From contig JADFJI010000163.1 in assembly GCA_022566235.1 (NCBI GenBank), forward strand, positions 1 through 5,730: a stretch of DNA of 5,730 nt, in the 5' to 3' direction. The translations under genes were made by a program, and so were the position numbers. Under the pieces are notes generated by a model that searched no databases, was not told the origin of the DNA, and saw only the letters and a list, made by a program, of their open reading frames with translations. The stretch's first letter is position 1. Each line of letters starts with the position of its first letter. Source of the stretch: Chloroflexota bacterium (lineage in GTDB: Bacteria > Chloroflexota > Dehalococcoidia > Plut-88900). Shown here piece after piece: positions 1-5,730 of the stretch.

Positions 1-3
1 AGA

Positions 4-27
4 GCCTGTCCTGAGCGTAGCCGAAGG
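4..27. repeat. CTGAG...CGAAGG intergenic repeat motif, copy A
   Basis: The stretch GCCTGTCCTGAG followed by CGTAGCCGAAGG belongs to a short motif I recognise as recurring between genes in many environmental bacterial genomes. The first 12 bases recur exactly at 87-98. It lies 3' of the leftward peptidase gene and borders the palindromic element at 29-87. No coding role is visible. The function of such motifs is unknown to me. Confidence 0.6.
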
Positions 28-28
28 A

Positions 29-87
29 TTGGGGGTATCCCCCAAACCTACTTTTCCCCCTTCCTGGCCAGGAAGGGGGACAGGGGG
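29..87. repeat. GC-rich palindromic intergenic element, copy 1
   Basis: The element has two consecutive hairpins. The first is TTGGGGG/CCCCCAA (29-35 with 39-45) around a 3-nt loop. After a T-rich spacer (46-54) comes a perfect 26-bp palindrome at 55-80, with arms TCCCCCTTCCTGG and CCAGGAAGGGGGA and no loop. It ends with a G5 run at 83-87. The same order of parts recurs at 5647-5715, so this is a dispersed repeat and not a one-off structure. It sits downstream of the peptidase stop and could terminate or stabilise that transcript. However, no U-tract follows it on the peptidase strand, so it is not a classic intrinsic terminator. Confidence 0.7.
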
Positions 88-120
88 CCTGTCCTGAGTC
101 CCATCGAAGGGATGGTCGAA
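87..120. repeat. CTGAG...CGAAGG intergenic repeat motif, copy B, with small hairpin
   Basis: GCCTGTCCTGAG at 87-98 exactly repeats positions 4-15, 83 bp away. It is followed by a variant second half containing a 5-bp hairpin (CCATC 101-105, loop GAAGG, GATGG 111-115). TCGAA occurs at 104-108 and again at 116-120. With copy A it brackets the palindromic element. It lies 4 bp from the peptidase stop codon. Confidence 0.55.
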
Positions 121-124
121 ACTG

Positions 125-1114
125 TTAGTAGACACTACTCCCCCTTGATTCATTGATTTCTGTAACTGAGGGCACGCCCCCCAGGCCCTTGGCCCGGGTC
201 ACCCCCCTCACGATGGCCCTGCTGACCACCGCTGCCGCAACGGCTCCCAGGGCGGTCGTATCAGCGAAACGCTTACCCCGACCTGTGGAAAGAACGAAGA
301 CGGCGTCCCCGTCGTACATGGTGTGGGCTGGCCGGACCGCCATAGCGATGCCGTCCTGGGCCATCTGCGCGATCTTGTTGACCTGTTCTTTGGACAGGGC
401 CGCGTCGGTGGCCACGATGGTCAGGGTGGTGTTTTGCAGTATGGAGACGGACGCCTCGATTCCAGAGGCCAGCAGGTCGACGGTGCTCTGGAAGCCGGGC
501 GCCTTGTCCTTACGGGGGCCCGCCACGATCTGTCCCGAATCGTGGTCTACTACGCTTCCCCAGGCGTTCACCACGGCCAGGGCCCCCACCGTGACAGAGC
601 CCCCAAGCGAGGCGCTGGCGCAACCCACTCCACCCTTTACGGCCCATCGTGGTCCCAGGGCCTTGCCCACCGTGGCCCCGGTGCCCGCCCCCACGCTCCC
701 CTGTTCCGGGTCATTGTCCTGGGCTTCGAGGCAGGCCTGGTAGCCTTGCTCGGGGCCGGGACGGGCCCTGGCGTCGCCCAGGCCCAGGTCGAAGAGAATA
801 GCGGCAGGCACTATCGGCACCACCCCGATTCCGACGTCGAAGCCCGCGCCTCTCTCCTCCAGGTACCTCATGACGCCGTCCGCAGCCGAGAGGCCGTAGG
901 CGCTGCCCCCGCTCAGGAGAATCGCATGGGCCTTCTCCACGAGGTTCATGGGCCTGAGGAGGTCAGTCTCCCGGGTCCCGGGGGCGGAGCCCCGCACGTC
1001 GATCCCCGCCACAGCGCCTTCTTCACATAAGACTACGGTGCAGCCGGTGATCCCCAGGGTGTCGGTGTAGTGGCCGACCTTGATGCCCGGTACGTCAGTT
1101 ATGGTGTCCGACAT
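125..1114 (-). CDS. P1 family peptidase (DmpA/NylC-type, MEROPS S58)
   Basis: A 329-residue protein of the DmpA/NylC family: N-terminal-nucleophile hydrolases that cut themselves into two chains and then act as aminopeptidases, amidases or esterases. Family hallmarks seen in order are ITDVPGIKVGH (5-15), RGSAPGTRETDLL (41-53), LSGGSAYGLSAADG (67-80), GSVGAGTGATVGK (139-151), NTTLTIVATDA (228-238) and RPAHTMYDGDAVF (261-273). By analogy with NylC, self-cleavage should fall between Asn228 and Thr229, making Thr229 the nucleophile and giving chains of about 228 and 101 residues. No signal peptide or membrane segment is visible, so it is probably cytoplasmic. The start is favoured by the family-like N-terminus and by GAGGG about 8 nt upstream. 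It is transcribed away from pyrG and appears functionally unrelated to it. The natural substrate cannot be told from sequence. Confidence 0.93.
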   Translation of the reverse strand: MSDTITDVPGIKVGHYTDTLGITGCTVVLCEEGAVAGIDVRGSAPGTRETDLLRPMNLVEKAHAILLSGGSAYGLSAADGVMRYLEERGAGFDVGIGVVPIVPAAILFDLGLGDARARPGPEQGYQACLEAQDNDPEQGSVGAGTGATVGKALGPRWAVKGGVGCASASLGGSVTVGALAVVNAWGSVVDHDSGQIVAGPRKDKAPGFQSTVDLLASGIEASVSILQNTTLTIVATDAALSKEQVNKIAQMAQDGIAMAVRPAHTMYDGDAVFVLSTGRGKRFADTTALGAVAAAVVSRAIVRGVTRAKGLGGVPSVTEINESRGSSVY

Positions 1115-1120
1115 AAAAAT

Positions 1121-1147
1121 AGCCCTCGCAGTCCGACCGCGAAGGCT
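1121..1147 (-). promoter_or_regulatory. Leader hairpin overlapping the peptidase ribosome binding site
   Basis: On the minus strand AGCCTTCGC pairs with GCGAGGGCT across a 9-nt loop, giving nine pairs including one U-G wobble. The wobble becomes a C/A mismatch in a plus-strand transcript, so the fold fits an RNA of the peptidase strand. The 3' arm contains the GAGGG Shine-Dalgarno, and ATTTTT follows just before the ATG. The hairpin could therefore hide the ribosome site, or act as a weak terminator at the start codon. This is inference from sequence. Confidence 0.45.
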
Positions 1148-1259
1148 CTACATGATCCGGCTACCCGGCGTCCGGCTCCCTGGGATGCCGGCGCACACAT
1201 CTATATTATTATTGTATCGAACCTTTTTCGCTTACCGCCGCTCGCGGTCGGCTGCGAGG
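1124..1259. repeat. 18-bp imperfect inverted repeat bracketing the peptidase leader
   Basis: The left arm CCTCGCAGTCCGACCGCGA (1124-1142) is the reverse complement of the right arm TCGCGGTCGGCTGCGAGG (1242-1259), except for one extra T at 1132. The arms are 99 bp apart. Each arm is also a small hairpin by itself (CTCGC...GCGAG at 1241-1258). The repeat could be paired protein sites, the ends of a small non-autonomous element, or arms of a long-range leader RNA stem. Confidence 0.65.
1199..1232 (-). promoter_or_regulatory. Possible AT-rich promoter zone for the peptidase gene
   Basis: This is the only strongly AT-rich stretch upstream of the peptidase. On the minus strand it offers TACAAT (1216 to 1211) and TATAGA (1205 to 1200) as -10-like hexamers. 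No convincing -35 box is found at normal spacing for either. It is listed as the most likely promoter region, not as a defined promoter. Confidence 0.25.
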
Positions 1260-1297
1260 ATAACGCTATCATAGGATACGGGGGTTTGCAAGGGTTT

Positions 1298-1343
1298 CAG
1301 GCTGGTAACCACAAGTGTCTTAGGCTGGTAACCACAAGTGTCT
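1298..1343. repeat. Two-copy 23-bp tandem repeat with internal palindromes
   Basis: AGGCTGGTAACCACAAGTGT plus CT occurs twice in exact tandem (1299-1320 and 1322-1343) with a 23-bp period. A third unit seems to begin at 1344 (CAGG) but then diverges. Each unit carries two overlapping dyads, TGGTaACCA and ACAagTGT. It lies about 77 bp upstream of the pyrG -35 box, so a regulator-binding role is possible. A neutral tandem repeat is equally possible. Confidence 0.7.
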
Positions 1344-1419
1344 CAGGGAGGCTCGGGCTCCTTCCGGACAGCCCGTGATCTGGTTCTATGAATGAGTTCT
1401 TAATTGAGTCCAAAACTCC

Positions 1420-1449
1420 TTGACACATTCACCGATACAGGCCTATAAT
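1420..1449 (+). promoter_or_regulatory. Consensus sigma-70 promoter for pyrG
   Basis: A perfect -35 hexamer TTGACA (1420-1425) and a perfect -10 hexamer TATAAT (1444-1449) are separated by 18 bp. Transcription should start near 1455-1457, giving a pyrG leader of about 264 nt. GAGTT (1394-1398) and AACTC (1414-1418) form a short inverted repeat just upstream of the -35. This is the strongest promoter in the window and probably drives the whole rightward gene set. Confidence 0.85.
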
Positions 1450-1455
1450 TTCGCA

Positions 1456-1719
1456 GAAGGGGTTGTCGATACCTTATGTACTTCGCCGATTGTGAGTTCA
1501 CCCCTCTCGCCTCTTCAGCCGTGCACCTCATCTCAGAATGAGTTTAGACGGAGCGCCTGTTTGGCCCGGTACACCGTAGCTTGTTATTGATTTCCCTCAT
1601 AGCAAGGGGCCTACAGCTTGGGCAGGAATATAATAAGCTCAAGCGGGGGTGCCTTCTCCCTGTCGGCGGTTCGATTATCCACAGCACAGGTATGCCACCC
1701 TACTTAGAACTCAGGGCTG
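1456..1719 (+). promoter_or_regulatory. Long, potentially structured pyrG 5' leader (or separate small RNA)
   Basis: There is no substantial ORF in this stretch. Folding by eye gives compatible pairings: AGAAGG (1455-1460) with CCTTCT (1652-1657), CACCCC (1499-1504) with GGGGTG (1646-1651), CCTG (1556-1559) with CAGG (1623-1626), GGCCC (1563-1567) with GGGCC (1607-1611), TTGTTAT (1581-1587) with ATAGCAA (1599-1605), and a hairpin CCGT...ACGG enclosing CTCAT/ATGAG (1519-1551). A competing pair is CGCCGA (1484-1489) with TCGGCG (1663-1668). The closing 6-bp helix begins at the predicted transcript start. I do not recognise a known riboswitch or RNA family. The Bacillus type of pyrG attenuator, with a terminator before the gene, is not evident. 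Confidence 0.4.
1675..1683 (+). promoter_or_regulatory. Single DnaA-box match upstream of pyrG
   Basis: TTATCCACA exactly matches the high-affinity DnaA box. It lies 36 bp before the pyrG start codon and downstream of the promoter. An 8-of-9 match in the opposite orientation occurs at 1464-1472 (TGTCGATAC). There is no box cluster, DNA unwinding element or dnaA gene here, so this is not an origin. It may be a chance match or a DnaA-responsive site. Confidence 0.3.
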
Positions 1720-3375
1720 ATGCCTAAGTATATATTTGTCACCGGCGGAGTCGTAAGCTCGGTAGGAAAGGGTATTACAGTCGCCTCCATCGGCCGACTC
1801 CTGAAGGGCTACGGGGTCTCCGTCTCCGTTCAAAAACTGGACCCCTACCTCAACGTCGATCCCGGGACCATGTCCCCGTATCAGCACGGGGAGGTGTTCG
1901 TCACCAAGGACGGTGCTGAGACCGACCTGGACCTGGGCCACTACGAACGGTTCATCGACCTGGACCTTACGCGGTCCTCCAACGTGACCGCTGGCGATAT
2001 CTACAGCTCCGTCATAGCTAAAGAACGGCGAGGCGATTACCTGGGTCGCACAATCCAGACGGTGCCCCACGTTACCAATGAGATCAAGTCCAGAATGAGG
2101 CAGATCGCTGACGAGACCGGGGCATCAGTAATTGTCGTGGAGGTGGGAGGCACAGTAGGAGACATCGAAAGCTTGCCCTTCCTCGAAGCCATCAGGCAGA
2201 TGCGCAACGAGATCGGCCGGGATAACGTACTGAACATCCACGTGACCCTGCTTCCCTACATCTCCGCCACCGGCGAGCTTAAGACCAAACCGACCCAGCA
2301 CAGTGTGAAAGAGCTGAGAAGCATAGGCCTTCAGCCCGATGTCATTGTGTGTCGCAGTGATTACCCGGTGACTCCCGAGATCAAGGACAAGATATCTCTG
2401 TTCTGCGACGTGGAGCGGCATGCAGTGATTGCGGCTCCTACCGTCGATACTATTTACGAGGTGCCTCTGATTCTGCATGAGCAGGGCTTGGGCCAGCTCA
2501 TCGTAAGCAGGCTGGGCCTTGAAGCCAGTGCCGAACCGGACCTGGACGATTGGTCTGCAATGGTGGAGCGGATCAAAGTGCCTAAGGAACCGATCCCCAT
2601 CGCCATAGTCGGAAAATACGTGGAGCTTCCCGACGCCTACTGCTCGGTGCGGGAGGCCCTCTACCACGCCGGGCTGGACCACGGTTGCGATATCGAGGTC
2701 TCCTGGGTGCGCTCAGAGGACCTGGAGAACGGTGGCCTGGATGCCTACCTACGCACCGTAAAAGGCATCGTGGTGCCTGGGGGATTCGGCCCTCGGGGCA
2801 TTGAAGGCATGATAAAGACCGCGCGATACGCCCGGGAGAACCAGGTCCCGTATCTCGGCCTCTGTCTCGGCATGCAGGTGATGGTCATCGAGTTCGCCAG
2901 GCACGTCATGAACTCCGATGAGCCAAATTCCACTGAGTTCGACCTGGAGACAGGAGAGCCCGTGATCTACCTGCTGCCCGGCCAAAAGGACATCGAGAAT
3001 ATGGGCGGCAGCATGCGTCTCGGGGCATACCCATGTAAAGCGGCGCCCGACACCCTGGCGGGCAGGGCCTACGATGACCAGGTGGTATACGAACGTCACA
3101 GACACCGATACGAGTTTAACAACGCGTATATGAAGGTGCTGGGGGATGCGGGCTTCACATTCAGCGGTATGTCCCCTGGGGGAGACCTGGTGGAGATAAC
3201 AGAGCTGCGGGGCCACCCATTCATGCTGGGATGTCAGTTCCATCCAGAGTTCAAATCCAGGCCCTACCGGCCCCACCCCCTCTTCCGGGAGTTCATCGGG
3301 GCCGCCAAGAAGACCCTCAGAGAGGGGGGCCAGCACCCTCTCCCCGCGATGTCTGTAGAAGAGTACAAGGCGTAG
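1720..3375 (+). CDS. pyrG: CTP synthase (glutamine-hydrolysing)
   Basis: A 551-residue cytoplasmic enzyme that makes CTP from UTP, ATP and glutamine, the last step of de novo cytidine nucleotide synthesis. The N-terminal synthetase domain (about 1-270) has FVTGGVVSSVGKG (6-18) with the P-loop, DPGTMSPYQHGEVFV (47-61), metal ligands corresponding to Asp71 and Glu141, and the UTP/CTP contact segment KTKPTQ (188-193). The C-terminal class I glutamine amidotransferase domain (about 293-535) has the oxyanion segment GGFGPRG (354-360), nucleophile Cys382 in LGLCLGMQ, and the His508/Glu510 pair in CQFHPE. All catalytic residues are present and the length is normal (Escherichia coli: 545). An in-frame stop at 1705-1707 and the conserved N-terminus fix the start. 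The Shine-Dalgarno is weak (CAGGG, 3 nt from ATG). The transaldolase gene follows after 42 bp, suggesting co-transcription. Confidence 0.99.
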   Translation: MPKYIFVTGGVVSSVGKGITVASIGRLLKGYGVSVSVQKLDPYLNVDPGTMSPYQHGEVFVTKDGAETDLDLGHYERFIDLDLTRSSNVTAGDIYSSVIAKERRGDYLGRTIQTVPHVTNEIKSRMRQIADETGASVIVVEVGGTVGDIESLPFLEAIRQMRNEIGRDNVLNIHVTLLPYISATGELKTKPTQHSVKELRSIGLQPDVIVCRSDYPVTPEIKDKISLFCDVERHAVIAAPTVDTIYEVPLILHEQGLGQLIVSRLGLEASAEPDLDDWSAMVERIKVPKEPIPIAIVGKYVELPDAYCSVREALYHAGLDHGCDIEVSWVRSEDLENGGLDAYLRTVKGIVVPGGFGPRGIEGMIKTARYARENQVPYLGLCLGMQVMVIEFARHVMNSDEPNSTEFDLETGEPVIYLLPGQKDIENMGGSMRLGAYPCKAAPDTLAGRAYDDQVVYERHRHRYEFNNAYMKVLGDAGFTFSGMSPGGDLVEITELRGHPFMLGCQFHPEFKSRPYRPHPLFREFIGAAKKTLREGGQHPLPAMSVEEYKA

Positions 3376-3403
3376 ACAGGAGCAGGATTTAAGTTTACAA
3401 TCT

Positions 3404-3412
3404 AGAGGAAGG
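3404..3412 (+). promoter_or_regulatory. Strong ribosome binding site of the transaldolase gene
   Basis: AGAGGAAGG lies 5 nt before the ATG at 3418. It is by far the best Shine-Dalgarno of the rightward genes. It supports this start and independent initiation within a pyrG transcript. Confidence 0.8.
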
Positions 3413-3417
3413 TTTCA

Positions 3418-4068
3418 ATGCAGATATGGCTTGATACCGCCGACATAGGTGAGATCCGAGAGGCCTCAAGACTGGGTGTAGTTTCTGGAATCACCACCAA
3501 CCCGTCCCTTGCCGCTAAATCCGGCCATTCCGACCTCAGGACCGCTATCCAGGAGATATGCTCCATCATAGATGGCCCCGTTAGCGCCGAAGTAATGGGC
3601 CAGGGGCCTTACGAGATGATCGAGGAAGGCCGCGAGATCGCTACCTGGGCGCCCAATGTGGTAGTCAAGATACCCGTAAGCGAGGCGGGTATCGAGGCCA
3701 TTTCAGTACTCTCCAAAGAGGGCATCGCAATAAATCAGACCCTGACCTTCTCGGTCAATCAGGCCCTATTGGGGGCCCTGGCCGGGGCGACCTACATCAG
3801 CCCCTTTGTAGGAAGATTGGACGACGTGGGCCAGGATGGGATGATGCTGATCTCAGAGATGCTCCAGATGTTCAAGGTACATGAGATGCAGACCAAAGTG
3901 ATAGCCGCTAGCCTTCGGCATCCCAAACACGTTATAGAGGCAGCGAAGGCGGGAGCGCAGATTGCCACCATGCCTTACAAGCTTTTCAAGCAGATGTTCA
4001 AACACCCTCTAACCGATGCAGGCTTAAAACGTTTTATAGAAGACTGGCAAAGTCTGGTCCGGGTCTAG
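3418..4068 (+). CDS. fsa: Small transaldolase / fructose-6-phosphate aldolase family protein
   Basis: A 216-residue class I (Schiff-base) aldolase of the compact TalC/FSA type. Transaldolase moves a dihydroxyacetone unit between sugar phosphates in the non-oxidative pentose phosphate pathway; true FSA enzymes instead cleave fructose 6-phosphate. Visible motifs are IWLDTAD with Asp6, GITTNPSL (24-31), SAEV with Glu58, VVVKIP with the Schiff-base Lys84, SPFVGRLDD (128-136) and the phosphate-site segment AASLRHP (163-169). Glu58 and Phe130 sit where E. coli FSA has Gln59 and Tyr131. That is the transaldolase pattern, so I favour transaldolase activity despite the fsa label common for this family. 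No signal peptide is seen. It lies 42 bp after pyrG with a strong ribosome site. rho follows after 132 bp. Confidence 0.96.
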   Translation: MQIWLDTADIGEIREASRLGVVSGITTNPSLAAKSGHSDLRTAIQEICSIIDGPVSAEVMGQGPYEMIEEGREIATWAPNVVVKIPVSEAGIEAISVLSKEGIAINQTLTFSVNQALLGALAGATYISPFVGRLDDVGQDGMMLISEMLQMFKVHEMQTKVIAASLRHPKHVIEAAKAGAQIATMPYKLFKQMFKHPLTDAGLKRFIEDWQSLVRV

Positions 4069-4200
4069 CCCCCTACCATGACAGCCATGGATGTCCCTGT
4101 TGTGTCCTAAATCGTGCTACCTATAGCCTCGCTTGCCTGAACCCGGCCCTTTTTTGACAAGGAGCCCCCTTCGTATGATAGGGAGAAAGAAACACCCATC
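4069..4200 (+). promoter_or_regulatory. rho leader region with weak promoter-like boxes
   Basis: This 132-bp gap holds a 5-bp hairpin (CCATG 4076-4080 with CATGG 4086-4090), a T6 run (4150-4155) without a preceding stem, and TTGACA at 4154-4159. TATGAT (4174-4179) follows that -35-like box at only 14 bp, too short for a good sigma-70 promoter. A second weak pair is TTGTGT (4100-4105) with TATAGC (4122-4127), 16 bp apart. rho may therefore be read mainly from the upstream promoter, possibly with a weak promoter of its own. No intrinsic terminator separates it from the transaldolase gene. Confidence 0.35.

Positions 4201-4204
<4 letters not shown>
4175..4204 (+). CDS. Nine-residue upstream ORF overlapping the rho start (possible leader peptide)
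   Basis: ATG at 4175 opens a reading frame encoding MIGRKKHPS and ending at TGA 4202-4204. AAGGAG (4159-4164), the best Shine-Dalgarno in the gap, lies 10 nt upstream of this ATG. The TGA overlaps the rho start as GTGA, the usual geometry of translational coupling. The rho GTG itself has only GGGAGA 14 nt upstream. Ribosomes finishing the small ORF could thus restart at rho. The peptide may have no function of its own. An in-frame TTG at 4154 could extend it. E. coli rho also has an upstream short reading frame, rhoL, but no sequence relation is claimed. Confidence 0.45.
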
Positions 4205-5493
<1,289 letters not shown>

Positions 5494-5570
5494 GCCCTTA
5501 CCCTCACACCCTCCCCACACCCCCGGTCCACACCCCGATACCTTTAGCAACCGCCCCTTGCCCCTTCCCC
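5494..5570 (+). terminator. C-rich, G-poor rut-like tract after rho (possible Rho-dependent terminator)
   Basis: Directly after the rho stop codon, 77 bases contain about 45 C and only about 7 G, a sharp shift from the balanced G and C of the coding region. Unstructured C-rich, G-poor RNA is the known loading signal for Rho. No intrinsic hairpin with a U-tract follows. The operon may thus end by Rho-dependent termination, with rho's own product acting on it. This is inference from composition. Confidence 0.4.
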
Positions 5571-5617
5571 CTGGCATTCTGAGGCCGTTTAATAAGTCCT
5601 ATAAAGCGGGGAGTCCA

Positions 5618-5715
5618 GAGGGGGGTTTACCCCCTTTGGCGGGGGGTATGGGGGTACTCCCCCATATTTATTTTCTCCCCCTCTCCCTCAATAAGGGAGA
5701 GGGGGACACAGGGGG
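5618..5715. repeat. GC-rich palindromic intergenic element, copy 2
   Basis: Three hairpins lie in a row: GGGGGT/ACCCCC (5621-5634), TATGGGGG/CCCCCATA (5647-5654 with 5659-5666, 4-nt loop), and a perfect 13-bp stem TCCCCCTCTCCCT/AGGGAGAGGGGGA (5676-5688 with 5694-5706, 5-nt loop). A T-rich spacer separates the last two, and a G5 run at 5711-5715 closes the unit. From 5647 onward the order matches copy 1 at 29-87 in the same orientation, though the last stem and loop differ. It lies 3' of rho. Poly-T precedes the stem instead of following it, so it is not a standard intrinsic terminator. Confidence 0.7.
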
Positions 5716-5730
5716 TGAGGGTCGACAGGT

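Noticed and set aside
323..1030. Long plus-strand open frames opposite the peptidase gene (also 153-743)
   Set aside because: They are antisense to a gene with clear family motifs. Their translations are rich in Arg, Pro and Gly and show no recognisable domain, as expected for shadows in GC-rich DNA.
1298..1343. Minimal CRISPR array
   Set aside because: The two 22-bp copies are separated by a single base, with no spacer and no cas genes nearby.
1354..1375. CGGGCT...AGCCCG hairpin as an intrinsic terminator
   Set aside because: The 6-bp stem is followed by TGATCTGG with no U-tract, and no gene ends just upstream on the plus strand.
1070..1378. 102-codon plus-strand frame across the divergent region
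   Set aside because: It begins inside the peptidase gene and runs through the inverted repeat and the tandem repeat with no family motif.
1455..1660. 6S RNA
   Set aside because: Length and terminal pairing are suggestive, but the arms are very unequal and contain a side hairpin on the 5' side. No long rod with a central bubble could be built by eye. Kept only as an unnamed structured leader.
1643..1683. TPP riboswitch or tRNA remnant (GGGGGTGCC, GGTTCGATT)
   Set aside because: The CUGAGA element and the rest of the TPP core are absent downstream, and the TTCGATT loop is not flanked by a pairing T-stem or acceptor.
4125..4156. Intrinsic terminator between transaldolase and rho (T6 run)
   Set aside because: The preceding sequence does not form a stem of more than about 3 bp, so the T-run alone does not support a terminator.
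5577..5605. Promoter pointing out of the window (TTCTGA, 17 bp, TATAAA)
   Set aside because: The -35 match is poor, only about 125 bp of sequence follows, and that is occupied by repeats.

Overview
This window looks like ordinary chromosome from a GC-rich bacterium. I infer Chloroflexota, probably a Dehalococcoidia or SAR202-like lineage. The reasons are the gene set pyrG, small transaldolase, rho; GC-rich third codon positions; and two kinds of intergenic repeat at the edges (CTGAG...CGAAGG motifs and nested C5/G5 palindromes) that I associate with such genomes. This assignment rests on resemblance, not on a phylogenetic marker.

Layout: positions 1-124 hold repeats and palindromes. A P1-family peptidase (DmpA/NylC type) runs leftward (125-1114). 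A 605-bp divergent region follows. Its left half, the peptidase leader, carries an SD-overlapping hairpin and an 18-bp inverted repeat. Its right half carries a 23-bp tandem repeat, a fully consensus sigma-70 promoter (TTGACA, 18 bp, TATAAT) and a roughly 264-nt leader with self-complementary segments. Rightward genes are then pyrG (CTP synthase, 1720-3375), a transaldolase/FSA-family gene (3418-4068) and rho (4201-5493). After rho comes a C-rich, G-poor stretch, then a second copy of the palindromic repeat.

The rightward genes are probably one operon or two linked units: CTP synthesis, pentose-phosphate carbon exchange and Rho-dependent transcription termination. Bacillus subtilis has an expanded version of this order (pyrG, fbaA, murAB, tal, glpX, rho), so the neighbourhood looks ancient.

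No new multi-gene system was found; all four large genes belong to known families. The most interesting signals lie between genes: a 9-codon ORF with its own Shine-Dalgarno whose stop overlaps the rho GTG start; the long structured pyrG leader behind a perfect promoter; the inverted repeat that could make competing hairpins ahead of the peptidase; a rut-like tract after rho; and the related palindromic elements at both window ends. RNA folds were made by eye.
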